Part shown: in pieces, positions 21,586 to 32,345 of the stretch
How the letters are laid out: every line of letters begins with the position of its first letter
How positions within the stretch are numbered: the first letter of the stretch is position 1
DNA from: Megachile rotundata
Taxonomy: Eukaryota > Arthropoda > Insecta > Hymenoptera > Megachilidae
Direction: 5' to 3'
Length of the DNA: 64,000 nt
Assembly: GCF_050947335.1 (NCBI RefSeq)
Contig: NC_134997.1
Span: 7,626,001 to 7,690,000, forward strand
Program-made: the position numbers and the translations under genes
Notes under the pieces: generated by a model
The model's input: the letters and a program-made list of their open reading frames with translations, nothing else
Database searches by the model: none
What the model was told of the DNA's origin: nothing

Positions 21586-22079
21586 TCCTCAGCGAAATAG
21601 CATTCTATCCCAGCAAGTAAATGTGCAAAATTTTTTAGCGACGTTCGCTGCTGAATACAGGATGGTACTTCCTTGAGGAATCGAAGCACGCGTTTTGTCA
21701 ATCTTTTTTGTTCGTTTAATCGACTGTTGGCAGCCAGTGCCGCGAGTTTTCGTGACAAGAGGCGGTCTAGACATTGATTGAAAGCTTCGACCTGTGGTTC
21801 TTGCCTCGCTGTTACCCCTTTTTCCTTTTTCTTCCCGCTGCCCAAACACATTCCACGTTATATCCCCTTTCGTGTCAATCGGTGCTTGATTAAATTTATG
21901 GATGATAAAAAGCGTACCGCAGGTAAACATGTCTCTAGTCTGAACGAAAATTTGTCTGTTAGATTCTTTTATCGTTCTTTTCATTTTTTTGGTTGTTGCA
22001 GATGCATAATCAGTTATTGAAAATATAAAAATTGCAGGTGATAAGTAGGAGAGTAATATGGCATAGTAAAGATGTATTA
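21586..22079. other. Unique island, no gene recognised
   Basis: Contains overlapping frames on both strands (21558-21851 minus, 21589-22227 minus, 21778-22020 plus). The longest, 212 codons, owes its first part to the next tandem array. No domain recognised. Confidence 0.4.
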
Positions 22080-22400
22080 TAATGTATGATATATACAGCA
22101 TGATATGTGATGATACACATACACATGATATATGTAGATATATCACATGTAGATATGTGTAGATATAACACATGTAGACATATGTGTAGATGTAACACAT
22201 GTAGACATATGTGTAGATGTAACACATCTACATATGTGTAGATTTAATACATGTAGATATGTGTAGATATAACACATGAAGACATATGTGTAGATATAAC
22301 ACATGTAGATATGTGTAGATATAACACATGAAGACATATGTGTAGGTATAACACATGAAAACTTATGTGTAGATATAACACATGTAGACATATGTAGATA
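22080..22400 (+). repeat. TGTAGATATAACACATG array, about 35-bp units
   Basis: About eight copies of ACACATGTAGATATGTGTAG plus ATATA. ACATATGT and ACACATGTGT-like words are partly self-complementary. The minus-strand cysteine- and tyrosine-containing translations (22143-22391) are repeat products. Confidence 0.88.
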
Positions 22401-22830
22401 TATGATATATGATAATAGAGAGGTAGATTAAATACGAGAGATAAAAGATAAATGAAATAAGAGGAGCTAAAGATAAATGGTATTTGATAGTAATAGAGTA
22501 GTGTGACAATTTATGATACATAATAAAGTCATATCACCATATGTGATAGCTAAGTTATGAGTACTATAGCTAGAGATAAGAAATTACATATAGTTAATAC
22601 TATAATAGAAAAGTATAAAAATATATAATATATAACAGAGAAGTCTGAGTATAATAAAGCATGTGTGATATCTGTGTGAAACCATGTATGAAATTAAAAA
22701 TACAGTCCTATAACAGACTTAACTACAGAATAACACACGTTAAAGAAAAATAATGTACGACAGAAGAAAGATATCAGATAATTTTCATAAAGAAACAAAT
22801 TATCTTACACCCTCTACCTGAATTGTGCTT
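22401..22830. other. AT-rich spacer
   Basis: AT-rich with GATA-type words; no coding or RNA feature. CTACCTGAATTG near 22814 gives CAG/GTAGAG on the minus strand, without a good pyrimidine tract. Confidence 0.45.
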
Positions 22831-23310
22831 CTAAAAATTGAAATTTCAGTGGATATTTGAACGGATTAATATCCCAATCACCAACAACGCCCTTAAAAAC
22901 GAATTCGAAGGGTGCAAGAGGATAAAATCGATCGCCGTTAAAACTGCTGACCTCGATTCCATCGTACGTCAGTCACGCGATGGATTTTCATGCTCCTCGG
23001 CTTATTTAGCGAGCATTGTTTCGCCGATTTCACAGAAAAATCATCTGACCGGTCGTTCGGTACGTTCGTTCCAACCGTGAAATTGTCGAAACGACTCAAA
23101 CGACGTTGTCGTTCCATTAGAGTTTAGAGGAAGCGACGTTATTAACGTCGGCGAGACGTTCAAGGACACGGTTAATTAAGAAATAGCGCCGCCATTACTC
23201 GGTACATCCGTGTTAAACCTCCGTCTTGCAAACTGCGATACTCTCTTTATCTAATTGGCAAGATCGACAGATATTAAATACAAAATACCGAACGTCTTTC
23301 AACATGACGA
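22831..23310. other. Unique CpG-rich island
   Basis: Non-repetitive, CpG-rich sequence immediately upstream of the TGCGCA cluster. The frame 22838-23080 (80 codons) has no recognised motif. Confidence 0.45.
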
Positions 23311-23318
23311 TATAACAC

Positions 23319-23424
23319 GCATGCGCAGTCGCCATTTGCGCACGATAATTATGCGCAGTCGTCATATGCGCACGATAATTATGTGCAGTCGTTTTCTGCG
23401 CACAACAATTATGCGCAGTCAATT
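23319..23424 (+). promoter_or_regulatory. 30-bp TGCGCA tandem repeat with NRF1/Ewg-like sites
   Basis: Three 30-bp units starting ATGCGCAGTC or ATGTGCAGTC, each with a second GCGCAC-type block and ending AATT, plus part of a fourth. The first edge (23319-23328) contains CGCATGCGCA, whose reverse complement TGCGCATGCG is the core of the NRF1 / erect-wing consensus. The same core recurs at 23497-23506. Regulatory function is an inference. Confidence 0.55.
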
Positions 23425-23496
23425 TGTTCCCATTTTATTTCGTTAGACTTTGACGAGGAACTTTACTGCGCATGTTTATTATTTCCCGTCATCGAA

Positions 23497-23712
23497 TGCG
23501 CATGCGTTCAACAGTCAAGGTCACAGTCAAGGTCAACAGTTTTTGCGCTTATAAAATGTTAATCATCGTAACAGAGATCAAGGTAGTAAGCGAGTATACT
23601 ATAATGTTAAGAATGAACATAAATTTGTGAATAAATTACAATATTGAGTTCTTGAATAAACGAACTGGATAAATTTCAGTTAATTATTTACCCTACCGTG
23701 TTAACACGCTAG
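23497..23712 (+). promoter_or_regulatory. Promoter-like or LTR-like block
   Basis: In order: TGCGCATGCG (23497-23506); two TCAAGGTCA nuclear-receptor extended half-sites (23515-23523 and 23527-23535, 12 bp apart; the FTZ-F1/ERR type); TATAAAA at 23550-23556; AATAAA at 23630 and 23655; and a palindromic CGTGTTAACACG near 23698-23709. A TATA box followed about 80-100 bp later by a polyadenylation signal is typical of a retrotransposon LTR, so this may be a solo LTR. I could not fix its ends or a target-site duplication. Confidence 0.4.
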
Positions 23713-24339
23713 ACTTGCTTTACTACACGAACAGTTTATTTAGCTATTGGTTGTCTTTCATTTCACGTGTTTCTGAAAGAGGGTCTGGAAAAGTAAGCGA
23801 ATGCTCGTTCAAGATATGAGAGCGTTTCCTTTACACTTTTACCTATCGACATCCCCCAAGAAGTTCGAAAACGTGCAACTGCAACGACGCGTTTGGACGT
23901 TTGACTTACTGTCTTACAGTCTTGTTTATTTATGTGCGCCGAAGTAAACCCGTTCGCGAAAGAGAAATATGCGACGTCGTCGTCGCGACGAAACTCCAGG
24001 ACGCTCCCATAGATATTCGACCGAACCGAAACTTTTCCCAAGCGAGTTGACGATCTAACTGCTTCCACGAATCGTGCCCGGCCAATTTACATGCTTGCTC
24101 GCACTCCCGTACGATCGTGTTTCTCCATTAAATTAATGATCGTAAAGTAAACTGTCGCGAAACGTCTTGTGTGGTCTGGTTTATGTCCAGCCATGCAGCA
24201 AATTCGTTATTTATCTTCAATTTCACAAAACGGGTAATATAAACCCTCGATAGATAGCTCGCGAGTAGAAAAATTATTAGAGGAGTCTCTGGGGAGGGAC
24301 TGGAAACTGTTCGCGATTCTGATTGGCTGACGCTGTACT
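23713..24339. other. Unique CpG-rich island
   Basis: Non-repetitive. Minus frames 23763-24068 (101 codons) and 24128-24358 (76 codons) show no motif I recognise. Confidence 0.4.
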
Positions 24340-24905
24340 CTAATGGCGGCAAATTCAAATATATTTAATCAAAGGAGTGTTTTTATAATAAAACAAATAT
24401 TCTTCATCGTTTAAAAGGAGATATTGACATAAAATTTGTTATAGTATCAGTTCTTTTCGTTCAATTTAATAAAAAATCGTATTTATGTTCCTGTTTGGCT
24501 GCCGCCATATTGAACTGGCGGCAAAATTCAAATATATTTGTTCACAGAGTAATTTTTACACTAAAACAAATATTCTTCATCGTTTAAAAGGAAATATTGA
24601 CATAAAATTTGTTACAGTAACTATTCTTTTCGTTCAATTTAATAAAAAATCGTATTTGCGTTCCTGTTTGGCTGCCGCCATATTGAATCGGCGGTAAAAT
24701 TCAAATATATTTGTCCGAAGACATATTTTCATAATAAAACAAATATTCTTTGTCACTTAAAATAAAGTATTGATATTAAATCTGTTATAGTATCAATTCT
24801 TTTTGTTAATTTTATTGGAAAATTGTGTTCACGCTTCTAAATGTCTGCTGTTTCGAATGGCGGTAAAATTCAAATCTATTTATACGAAAACGAAATTTCA
24901 TAATA
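24340..24905 (+). repeat. About 172-bp tandem repeat with GCCGCCAT cores
   Basis: GGCGG-AAATTCAAAT occurs at 24345, 24517, 24690 and 24859 (intervals 172, 173, 169). Two units carry GGCTGCCGCCATATTGAA, a YY1/Pho-like core, next to AAATTCAAATATATTTG. Other shared blocks are AAAACAAATATTCTTC and TTTTCGTTCAATTTAATAAA. Divergence increases to the right. Confidence 0.9.
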
Positions 24906-25370
24906 AAATAAAAAAGTAAATACTGTTATCAATTTAACGTGAAACACTAAAATCAAATCTGTCAGAAAATCAATTTCATTCGTTCTACCAATATATTTCA
25001 GACACCATTCATATTTCAGACACAAAATTTTATTTTATATTTAATAAAACACTTGTTCAACAAAAAAGACAACCAAATATTTGAAAACAATATTGTCACA
25101 AAATTGATGATATAACAAATCGATAATGTTCATTACATTATTTTTTTTCTAAAAATTTGTCCTCTAAATTTGAATTTTCCCGCCACTTCAAATCAAAATG
25201 GCGGAACTATTCTTCTAACGATCAACTGATATTACAAATCAGGTGATTTCACAACAATGATTTCTGATAAGAAAACTTTTCATGAAAGTAAAAATATTTT
25301 CTAAAAATGAAAAGATAACATATTTATCAAATTTCAACAATGAGATAGGAAAGTAGCCAGAGGGTTAAGC
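24906..25370. other. AT-rich spacer with a stray inverted repeat remnant
   Basis: AT-rich. At about 25163-25206, TTTGAATTTTCCCGCCACTT then CAAAATGGCGG resembles the neighbouring 172-bp unit core in the opposite orientation. No gene seen. Confidence 0.45.
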
Positions 25371-26440
25371 TGCTATCGGGCTCCCCCAGACATTGTTATT
25401 TCACGGAATTTATGCAGGGAGAAAATAATTCAGGTTAACTGGATCGACGGATAAATTATCTGGAGATTTTCCGCCGAGAACCCGTGCTGTATAAATCTTG
25501 AAACATACAACTTTTTCTCTGTCGATGAGACGCTGATTTATTGCCATCGGTGGCAAAGTAAACATCGTTCCAGCAACACAAAAGCATTAATCTGTAACCC
25601 ATTAGGCGTGTCGACTTTTAATTAATCACTGGTTGAGGAAATCAATAAAAACTTCCTAATGATTATCTCGATCTTATGTCTGTTTTTAGGTCAGCCTTTC
25701 GAGGACAAGACATCGATTCAGGACAGAATCTCGAATTTGGAGAAAATGAAGAATTTCAACGGGGACAAGTGTTCCGGAGTCTACTTTGACGGTGACAGTT
25801 TTAGATTTAGCTGATTGCGTCGAGATAGCATGATAATCCTGTTTGTCATCGGTCGAGATCTCTTCTCTTTTTCTACGGACGCTTTAAACGAAAGCCCAGA
25901 ACATGTCGGCTTTAATGCCTATTAGCCACGACGGAAATTGGACACACCATAAAAATTTCAGCGCGGAGAAATGACAAGAGGTGAGACCGTTGGGGCTTCA
26001 GAGAATGAGACGGGGGAACGAGCGAGGAAAATATTATGAGAGACAGAATAACGAAAGTCGAGAGAAAAAGACGGCGGAATAAAAAGAGGAAATAGACAGA
26101 TCGATGAAAGACGAAAGAAGTCGAGATGAAAAGGAGAAAAATTGTTTTCGATGCGTATATTGTTAGTGGACTCCTGTTATATCACCGCCTGAGATGAATT
26201 TCAATTAACCGTCACGTGCTGTATTATCGCCCGTAGAATTACTGTTCAGTGTATTGCTACGTGTTATAGGTGCAATTACTCGTGTCACTGGTTAGATTGC
26301 AATTTTTTATATCGCCGTATTACGAGCGTATTATGACGCGTTAGGATCATCGAGATTAACAACGGTCGAGGAAACTGGACATTGCATTATCACACGTATA
26401 CGATTACCACGATTCATTGCTGAACGTTGTATGGGGGACT
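25371..26440. other. Unique island around the candidate exon
   Basis: The longest CpG-rich unique stretch near the window centre. Apart from the candidate exon at 25690-25814 nothing is recognised. 25970-26150 is purine-rich. Confidence 0.45.
25690..25814 (+). CDS. Candidate 3'-terminal or internal coding exon, family unknown
   Basis: A pyrimidine-rich 3' splice site (TTATGTCTGTTTTTAG) is followed by an open frame from 25692 to a TGA at 25812-25814. The peptide starts QPFEDKTSIQDRISNLEKM, and its centre, NFNGDKCSGVYFDG, is hydrophilic. Codons favour GAC, GAG, AAG and TTC, unlike the AT-rich surroundings, and the composition is that of a real protein. A weak GT at 25792 could end it as a 102-nt internal exon. 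No start codon context, partner exon or known family was found; chance is possible. Confidence 0.35.
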
Positions 26441-27000
26441 ACCAAGCGTTGGAATGTTGCGCACTGAACTACCACGCGATAAGTTGCGCAATGAAATACC
26501 ACGAAATTGATTGGAAAGTTCAATTTTTTAGGAGACTACTATGTATTGAATTATTGTGCAAGTAACAAGATAGCGTTACATTACTACGTACTTAATTATT
26601 ATGTATTTAACTATCACGCACTTAATTATCACGGGTTCAACTACCACGCATTCGACTATTTTGTATTTCATTACAACCCACTGAACTATCACGTACTGAA
26701 GTATCACGCATTTAAATATCAAGTACTTAATTATCATGCATTCAACCGCGCGCTTGAATCATCACGCATTTAAATTTCAAGTACTTAACTATCACGCACT
26801 CAACCACGCGCTTGAATCATCACGCGTTTAAATATCAAGTACTTAACTATCACGCATTCAACCACGCACTTGAATCATCACGCGTTTAACTCCCACGTAC
26901 TTGAATCATCACGCATTTAACTACCACGCACTTGATATATTACGTATTTAACTATCACGCATTGAATAATTGCGAATTCGCAAACTAAACAAGGAATTTC
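26441..27000 (+). repeat. 15-bp AACTATCACGCATTT array
   Basis: Loose 15-bp unit (AACTACCACGCACTT and relatives), about 35 copies with a few longer insertions such as CAACCACGCGCTTGAATCAT, itself repeated near 26745, 26800 and 26860. The 88-codon frame 26507-26773 has a 5-residue period (NYHAF-like) that simply mirrors the 15-bp unit. Confidence 0.88.
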
Positions 27001-27042
27001 CATTCGATTGATTGCAGAGTGATGAACTATCAGGCGATGGAA

Positions 27043-27130
27043 ATTTGAGAATTGTGGAATTGGGGAGTTGTGGAATTTGGGAATTGTAGAATTGGAGAGT
27101 TGTGGTATTGGGAAGTTGTGGAATTTAATA
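27043..27130 (+). repeat. Short inverted member of the 28.3-30 kb array family
   Basis: Words GGAATTTGGGAATTGTAGAA and GGAGAGTTGTGG are the reverse complement of the ACAACTC/CCAAATTCC units of the array starting at 28311. It interrupts the ACTACCACGC array. The plus-strand translation resembles the minus-strand translation of the large array. Confidence 0.8.
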
Positions 27131-27490
27131 ATTCACTAAACCAATACGTGTCGGACTACCGCGCACCAAACTACCACGTGTCGAACTACCACGCGCCAAA
27201 CTATCACGAGTCAAATTACCACGCATCGAACTATCATGCGTTGATCTCCCATATAATAAACTACCATGAGTCATACCACTATCGTATCCCGCACCATATC
27301 TTGCGTCGAACTACCACGCACCGAACTGCCACGAACCAAACAACCACGATCTAAATTACCATGCGCCATGTCAGTATAATTGTCAACCCAGTCCTCGTCA
27401 AATCACCAAGTTTCATCATCACATGTCAACTTAGTCTCCGTCAAATAACCATGTTTCATCATCACGTTTCAAATTACCACGAACCACCAC
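27131..27490 (+). repeat. AACTACCACGCG array, second block
   Basis: Continues the 15-bp family of 26.4-27.0 kb (ACTACCACGTGTCGAACT and similar), with more divergence to the right, where CATCATCACATGTCAACTTA-type words appear. Confidence 0.8.
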
Positions 27491-28310
27491 GCATCCAGCT
27501 ACGAGAATATAAACGCGAAGGTAAATTAGGAAGCAGATTTCCGCATTAACGAATGAAATTACACTAATCAGCTGTTTACCGGTTCGAGGATCGAGTCAAA
27601 GGAAGTCTGGAGGGATCTTATTTCAAACAGAGCATCACACAAACACGATGAATCTAATAGGTGCAACGCGGCGGGTTACGGCGAAGTAGAGCGTAGAAAT
27701 AAATGAGAGCTGAAAATCCTACGTTAACAGACTCCGAAATTAGCTGGCCGTACCGAATTCCCAATGGAGATTGAACGGGCTCGTTGCGCCTCTGCTATCG
27801 TGAATAACTACGTTTAGTGCGCTGCCAGTAAAATGGGCTCGCTGGTAAATGGGTAAACGCGTATGTACGGGGTCGTCGGGAAATCCCGGTAGCCTGGAAT
27901 TGCAGGGAACAGGTGATAATTAAAGTTACAAAAATACTACGGTTAGAAACGGGGGAGACGGTGGTGGGTAACATGACAACTAGAAAAAAAAAGAACGGAG
28001 GGATGAAAAAGACAAATGCAACTTTCGTTCTAATTATCTTTCTAATTATTCCCTGCTCGCCCTGCCAACGAAGAATATACTGCCAGGGATGTTTTTTGGG
28101 GTTAGGCTGGATCACGCTGCAGAGTTGGACAAATGGAAGGCTTCTGAGTGTCTGTTTAATGATGGAGATCTCGAGATTTTTTCGGAGGAGATTGACGATA
28201 TGCTGTGTCTGTATATTTGAGTATTTTTTAGATGTATGGATATATGGTCTTAAATCACAAAACTTGCAAGGTTCAAGTTTTTTAAGAGTACATTTCCGAA
28301 TTTCCAAATT
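27491..28310. other. Unique island, no gene recognised
   Basis: CpG-containing unique DNA. Frames 27795-28307 minus (170 codons) and 27913-28323 plus (136 codons) overlap each other and have no recognised domain; at least one must be chance, and I suspect both are. Confidence 0.4.
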
Positions 28311-30010
28311 CTCAAATTGCTAAATTCCCAAACACACAATTCCTGAATTCTACAACTCCCCAATTCCACAATTCTCAAATTCCACAACTCCTCAATTCCA
28401 CAATTCCCAAATCCCACTACTCCCAAATTCCACAACTCCCAAATTCCACAACTCCCCAATTCCACAATTCCCAAATTCCACAACTCCTCAATTCCACAAT
28501 TCCCAAATCCCACTACTCCCAAATTCCACAACTCCCCAATTCCACAACTCCCAAATTCCACAACTCCCAAATTCCACAACTCCCAAATTCCACAACTTCC
28601 CAATTCCCACGATTCCCAAATTTCATAACTCTCAAATTCCACAACTCCTCAATTCCACAATTCCCAAATCCCACTACTCCCCAATTCCACAATTTCCAAA
28701 TTCCACGATTCCCAAATTCCACAACTTCCCAATTCCCACGATTCCCAAATTCCATAACTCTCAAATTCCACAACTCCTCAATTCCACAATTCCCAAATCC
28801 CACTACTCCCCAATTCCACAATTTCCAAATTCCACAACTCCCCAATTCCCACGATTCCCAAATTCCATAACTCCCAAGTTCCACAACTCCACAATTTCAC
28901 AATTCCCAAATCCCACAACTCTCCGATTCCACAATTTCCAAATTCCACGATTTCTCAATCCCACAATTTCCCAATTCCCACGATTCCCAAATCCCACAAC
29001 TCCCAAATTCCACAACTCCCCAATTCCCACGATTCCCAAATTCCGTAACTCCCAAATCCCACAACTCCCCAATCCCACAATTTCCAAATTCCACGATTCC
29101 CCAATCCTACAGCGCCCCAATTCCACAATCCCCAAATTCCACAACTCCCCAATTCCACAATTCCCAAATTCCACAACTCCTCAATTCCACAATTCCCAAA
29201 TCCCACTACTCCCAAATTCCACAACTCCCCAATTCCACAACTCCCAAATTCCACAACTCCCAAATTCCACAACTCCCAAATTCCACAACTTCCCAATTCC
29301 CACGATTCCCAAATTTCATAACTCTCAAATTCCACAACTCCTCAATTCCACAATTCCCAAATCCCACTACTCCCCAATTCCACAATTTCCAAATTCCACG
29401 ATTCCCAAATTCCACAACTTCCCAATTCCCACGATTCCCAAATTCCATAACTCTCAAATTCCACAACTCCTCAATTCCACAATTCCCAAATCCCACTACT
29501 CCCCAATTCCACAATTTCCAAATTCCACAACTCCCCAATTCCCACGATTCCCAAATTCCATAACTCCCAAGTTCCACAACTCCACAATTTCACAATTCCC
29601 AAATCCCACAACTCTCCGATTCCACAATTTCCAAATTCCACGATTTCTCAATCCCACAATTTCCCAATTCCCACGATTCCCAAATCCCACAACTCCCAAA
29701 TTCCACAACTCCCCAATTCCCACGATTCCCAAATTCCGTAACTCCCAAATCCCACAACTCCCCAATCCCACAATTTCCAAATTCCACGATTCCCCAATCC
29801 TACAGCGCCCCAATTCCACAATCCCCAAATTCCACAACTCCCCAATTCCACAATTTCCAAATCCTACAATTCCCAAATTGCACAACACCACAATTCCACA
29901 ATTCCCACGTTCAAAAATCCCTAAATTCCCAAATTCCCATGCTTCTAAATCACATAGCTTGCAATTTCCCAAATTCCCAAAATCCCAAAATCCCAAATCC
30001 CCAAGTTCCT
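28311..30010 (-). repeat. CCACAACTCCCAAATT array with 693-bp higher-order unit
   Basis: Basic unit about 14-16 bp (AATTCCACAACTCCC and variants). A 693-bp block is present twice in tandem, roughly 28455-29150 and 29150-29860, nearly identical: the minus-strand frames ending at 28642, 28884 and 29094 recur exactly 693 bp later at 29335, 29577 and 29787. 693 is a multiple of three, so long frames stay open. The tail (29870-29960) carries words shared with the array at 45.6 kb. Confidence 0.95.
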
Positions 30011-30110
30011 AACTCCCTAAATCCCAGACCTAGCAAATTCCAAAATATCCAAATATTCACTTCCATATATTCACATCTCTAAGCCCGCAAATCCCTAAAT
30101 TCTCAAAACC
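30011..30110. repeat. Decaying edge of the C/A-rich array
   Basis: CCTAAATCCC and CCAAATATTC words, irregular, running into unique DNA. Confidence 0.6.
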
Positions 30111-30644
30111 GAGCGATCAAACGACCCTGTCCCCACATTCGAAATCTATCTTCCGAGTGTTTGCAAGGACCCGGGTGTCGCGGTTGAAATTCCATGAAAA
30201 ATCGATGGAACAGCAAGGAGGAGGCGATCAACAACCGGAGAAGACTCGGTTCGTCGAAAACATGCACCGAAACGAAGGTGGCCAGACGCTGGTTATCGAT
30301 TGGGAATGACTTTCGCGCAAACGTGTCAGACGAGAAGCACGATAAACGCGATAAGAGGCGGCGAGGAAAGGCGGATGAAAAGAGAAGGCGGGCAACACGA
30401 GGGGCTAGAGTGTCGAAGAAAAACCGTGCGAAAAGCTTCGCTTCAAAATTGCAGTCTTCTGCTCGCGGCAGCGATCGACGTTCCCCGATAAACCAACGGG
30501 AACGACGCCCGTAACGACGCTCTCGTCTCCTCGCGTCGCATCCCTTTTCCATTCCTTCGTCCACCTACGTGAAAACGAGAAACTGTACCTCTTTCATTAT
30601 TTAGAAGAAATAATGCATTGAGAGATATTTAGGATATAATGCGA
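30111..30644. other. Unique CpG-rich island
   Basis: Arginine-rich frames are open on both strands (30103-30564 minus, 153 codons; 30194-30514 plus, 106 codons), as expected for CpG- and purine-rich sequence. No domain is recognised and neither is called a gene. Confidence 0.4.
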
Positions 30645-31405
30645 TAGAAACTAGTTGCCTCTGTTCGTCTGCTGTTCGACACGCTCCGAAAGCTTGCCTC
30701 GCTGCTTTCAAACAATGGACAACGTTATTATCGATTCGATGTACCGGGAGTCGATTTATCTCGAATAAATACGGTAAATGGAGGGAACGTGTATGGAGAG
30801 AAAGTTAACCACTGTTAAGAGAAGAAATTTTGTATAAAAAAAAGTTGTACTCAGGGAAATTAGTTGTTTTAAGAAAATTATATGTAGTCAAACGGTGACG
30901 AATGGATATGAGTGGATTGAAAGTACGTATTCAAGTTTTGGAATGAACTATTTATTGTAGGAATAATGTATGGAATTGTGTAGAGAAATTTAGATATAAG
31001 CGAAAATGACGTGTGCGATCATCTGTTCTGTAAGCGGAGAGGTTCACCGCGACGCCATGATGTTCGCGCGTCACGTGACGTTCGAGTGCCACGTGACCGC
31101 ACTTCGGGTATGTTCGTAAGAGAATACGAATGCATATACAAAACTTGTTTACTTTTGATTTTTTTGTTATCAAACTTTTACAGGTGGGTTTCTGATACTT
31201 TTCTGATTACAATGACACCAAACATGATGTAGTTTGGATTATATTAGCTGGTTTAATCGACGATATTAAATTTCGAACGCAGGGAAATGTGGTTAATGAG
31301 AAAGAGAGGTGGTTGTTGACAAATATTAAAACTGTTGCATTGTTTACAACGTGTTGATAACTTTTGTGTGTTTAGTATTATATTTATACAACTTCTATAG
31401 ACATG
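30645..31405 (+). repeat. Left copy of a about 0.7-kb dispersed duplication
   Basis: Begins AGAAACTAG and shares ordered blocks with 33959-34656: GACACGCTCCGAAAGC, GCTTTCAAACAATGG, TTATTATCGATTCGATGTA, GGGAGTCGATTTATCTCGAA, GATGTAGTTTGGATT, GGTTTAATCGACGATATTA and ACTTTTGTGTGTT. It contains a perfect GTCACGTGAC palindrome (31070-31079) and a second CACGTG at 31090-31095. No open frame spans it. It may be an unrecognised mobile element or a segmental duplication. Confidence 0.9.
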
Positions 31406-31689
31406 TTTGTGATTTCTTATTAAAATACAAGTGAATATAACGTAATTCGAGATGAGTTTATTTGTAATAACGTATTAAAGTAAAGTCCTCGATATGAGAG
31501 AGCTTGCAGTTAATTCTTGTTGTTAATTGAAGAGACATCTGAAGAGTTCTACTAACGATAGATGGATGAGATTGAGATTGATGAGTGTAGAATTGGTATT
31601 TAATGATTCTCTATGGGCGCTTGGGGTCTCTAAATGAAGTTGAAGTTGGTAAATAAAAAACTTGGAACATATAAATGTTGTCAGACTGT
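31406..31689. other. AT-rich spacer
   Basis: AT-rich, no features seen. Confidence 0.5.
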
Positions 31690-32345
31690 AAGATCTGTAA
31701 TCATTGAGATTTCAAGGTTTGAAAATTCTAATACTTCAAAATTTTCACATTTAAATGCTTGGCAATTTCAATGTATTGAAATTTATAAATTTTATTATTC
31801 CAAAATACGACAATGCCTATATTCCAAAATTTCGATATTTCTAAATTCTAATATTCCAAAATTCCAAAATACTAAAATTTCAAAATTTCATTACTTCACA
31901 ATTCAAAAATTTCAATGTTCCATAATTCCAGTATTCAAAAATTGCAAAACTCCGACATTCTGATATTCCAAAATTCCAAAATTCCAAGACATCCAAGAAT
32001 TCCAAGAACTCCAAGAATTCCAAGAATTCCAAGAATTCAAAAATTCAAAAAACTCCAAGAATTTCAAGAGTTTCAAAAATTCCAAGAATTCCAAGAACTC
32101 CAAGAATTCCAAAATTTCCAAGAATTCCAAGAACTCCAAGAATTTCAAAAGTTTGAAAAATTCCAAGAATTCAAAGAACTCCAAGAATTCCAAGAACTTC
32201 GAGAATTCCAAAAGTTCCAAGAACTCCCAGAATTCCAAGAATTCCAAGAATTCAAAAAATTCCAAGAAATCCAAGAACTCCAAGAATTCCAAAAATTCTC
32301 AGAATTCCAATATTCCAAAATTCCAAAACCCTAAACTCCAACATT
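31690..32345 (+). repeat. 9-bp CCAAGAATT array
   Basis: Clean 9-bp unit (CCAAGAATT, CCAAGAACT) at 31980-32300, grading left into ATTCCAAAATTTC words. It creates very many GAATTC sites. Being three codons long it yields QEF/QEL tripeptides on the plus strand and EFL on the minus strand, so frames of 126-139 codons are open on both. Not coding. Confidence 0.93.

Noticed and set aside
23319..23424. Methionine/arginine-rich peptide repeat from the 30-bp units (frame 23255-23446)
   Set aside because: A 30-bp unit keeps the frame open automatically; motif content points to regulatory DNA instead.
28250..29996. Large tryptophan/glycine-rich minus-strand open frames (up to 166 codons)
   Set aside because: They translate the 15-bp array; identical peptides recur 693 bp apart, frames overlap each other, and no start context or splice signals fit a protein.
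30103..30564. 153-codon minus frame in a CpG-rich island
   Set aside because: Arginine-rich, overlapped by two plus frames, no recognised domain; typical of chance frames in CpG-rich sequence.
31140..31192. Plus-strand TTTTTACAG/GTGGGT junction resembling a third ratchet site
   Set aside because: It lies in the 0.7-kb duplicated segment; the sister copy reads ACAG/ATGGGT, so the donor half is not conserved, and it is on the opposite strand to the two good sites.
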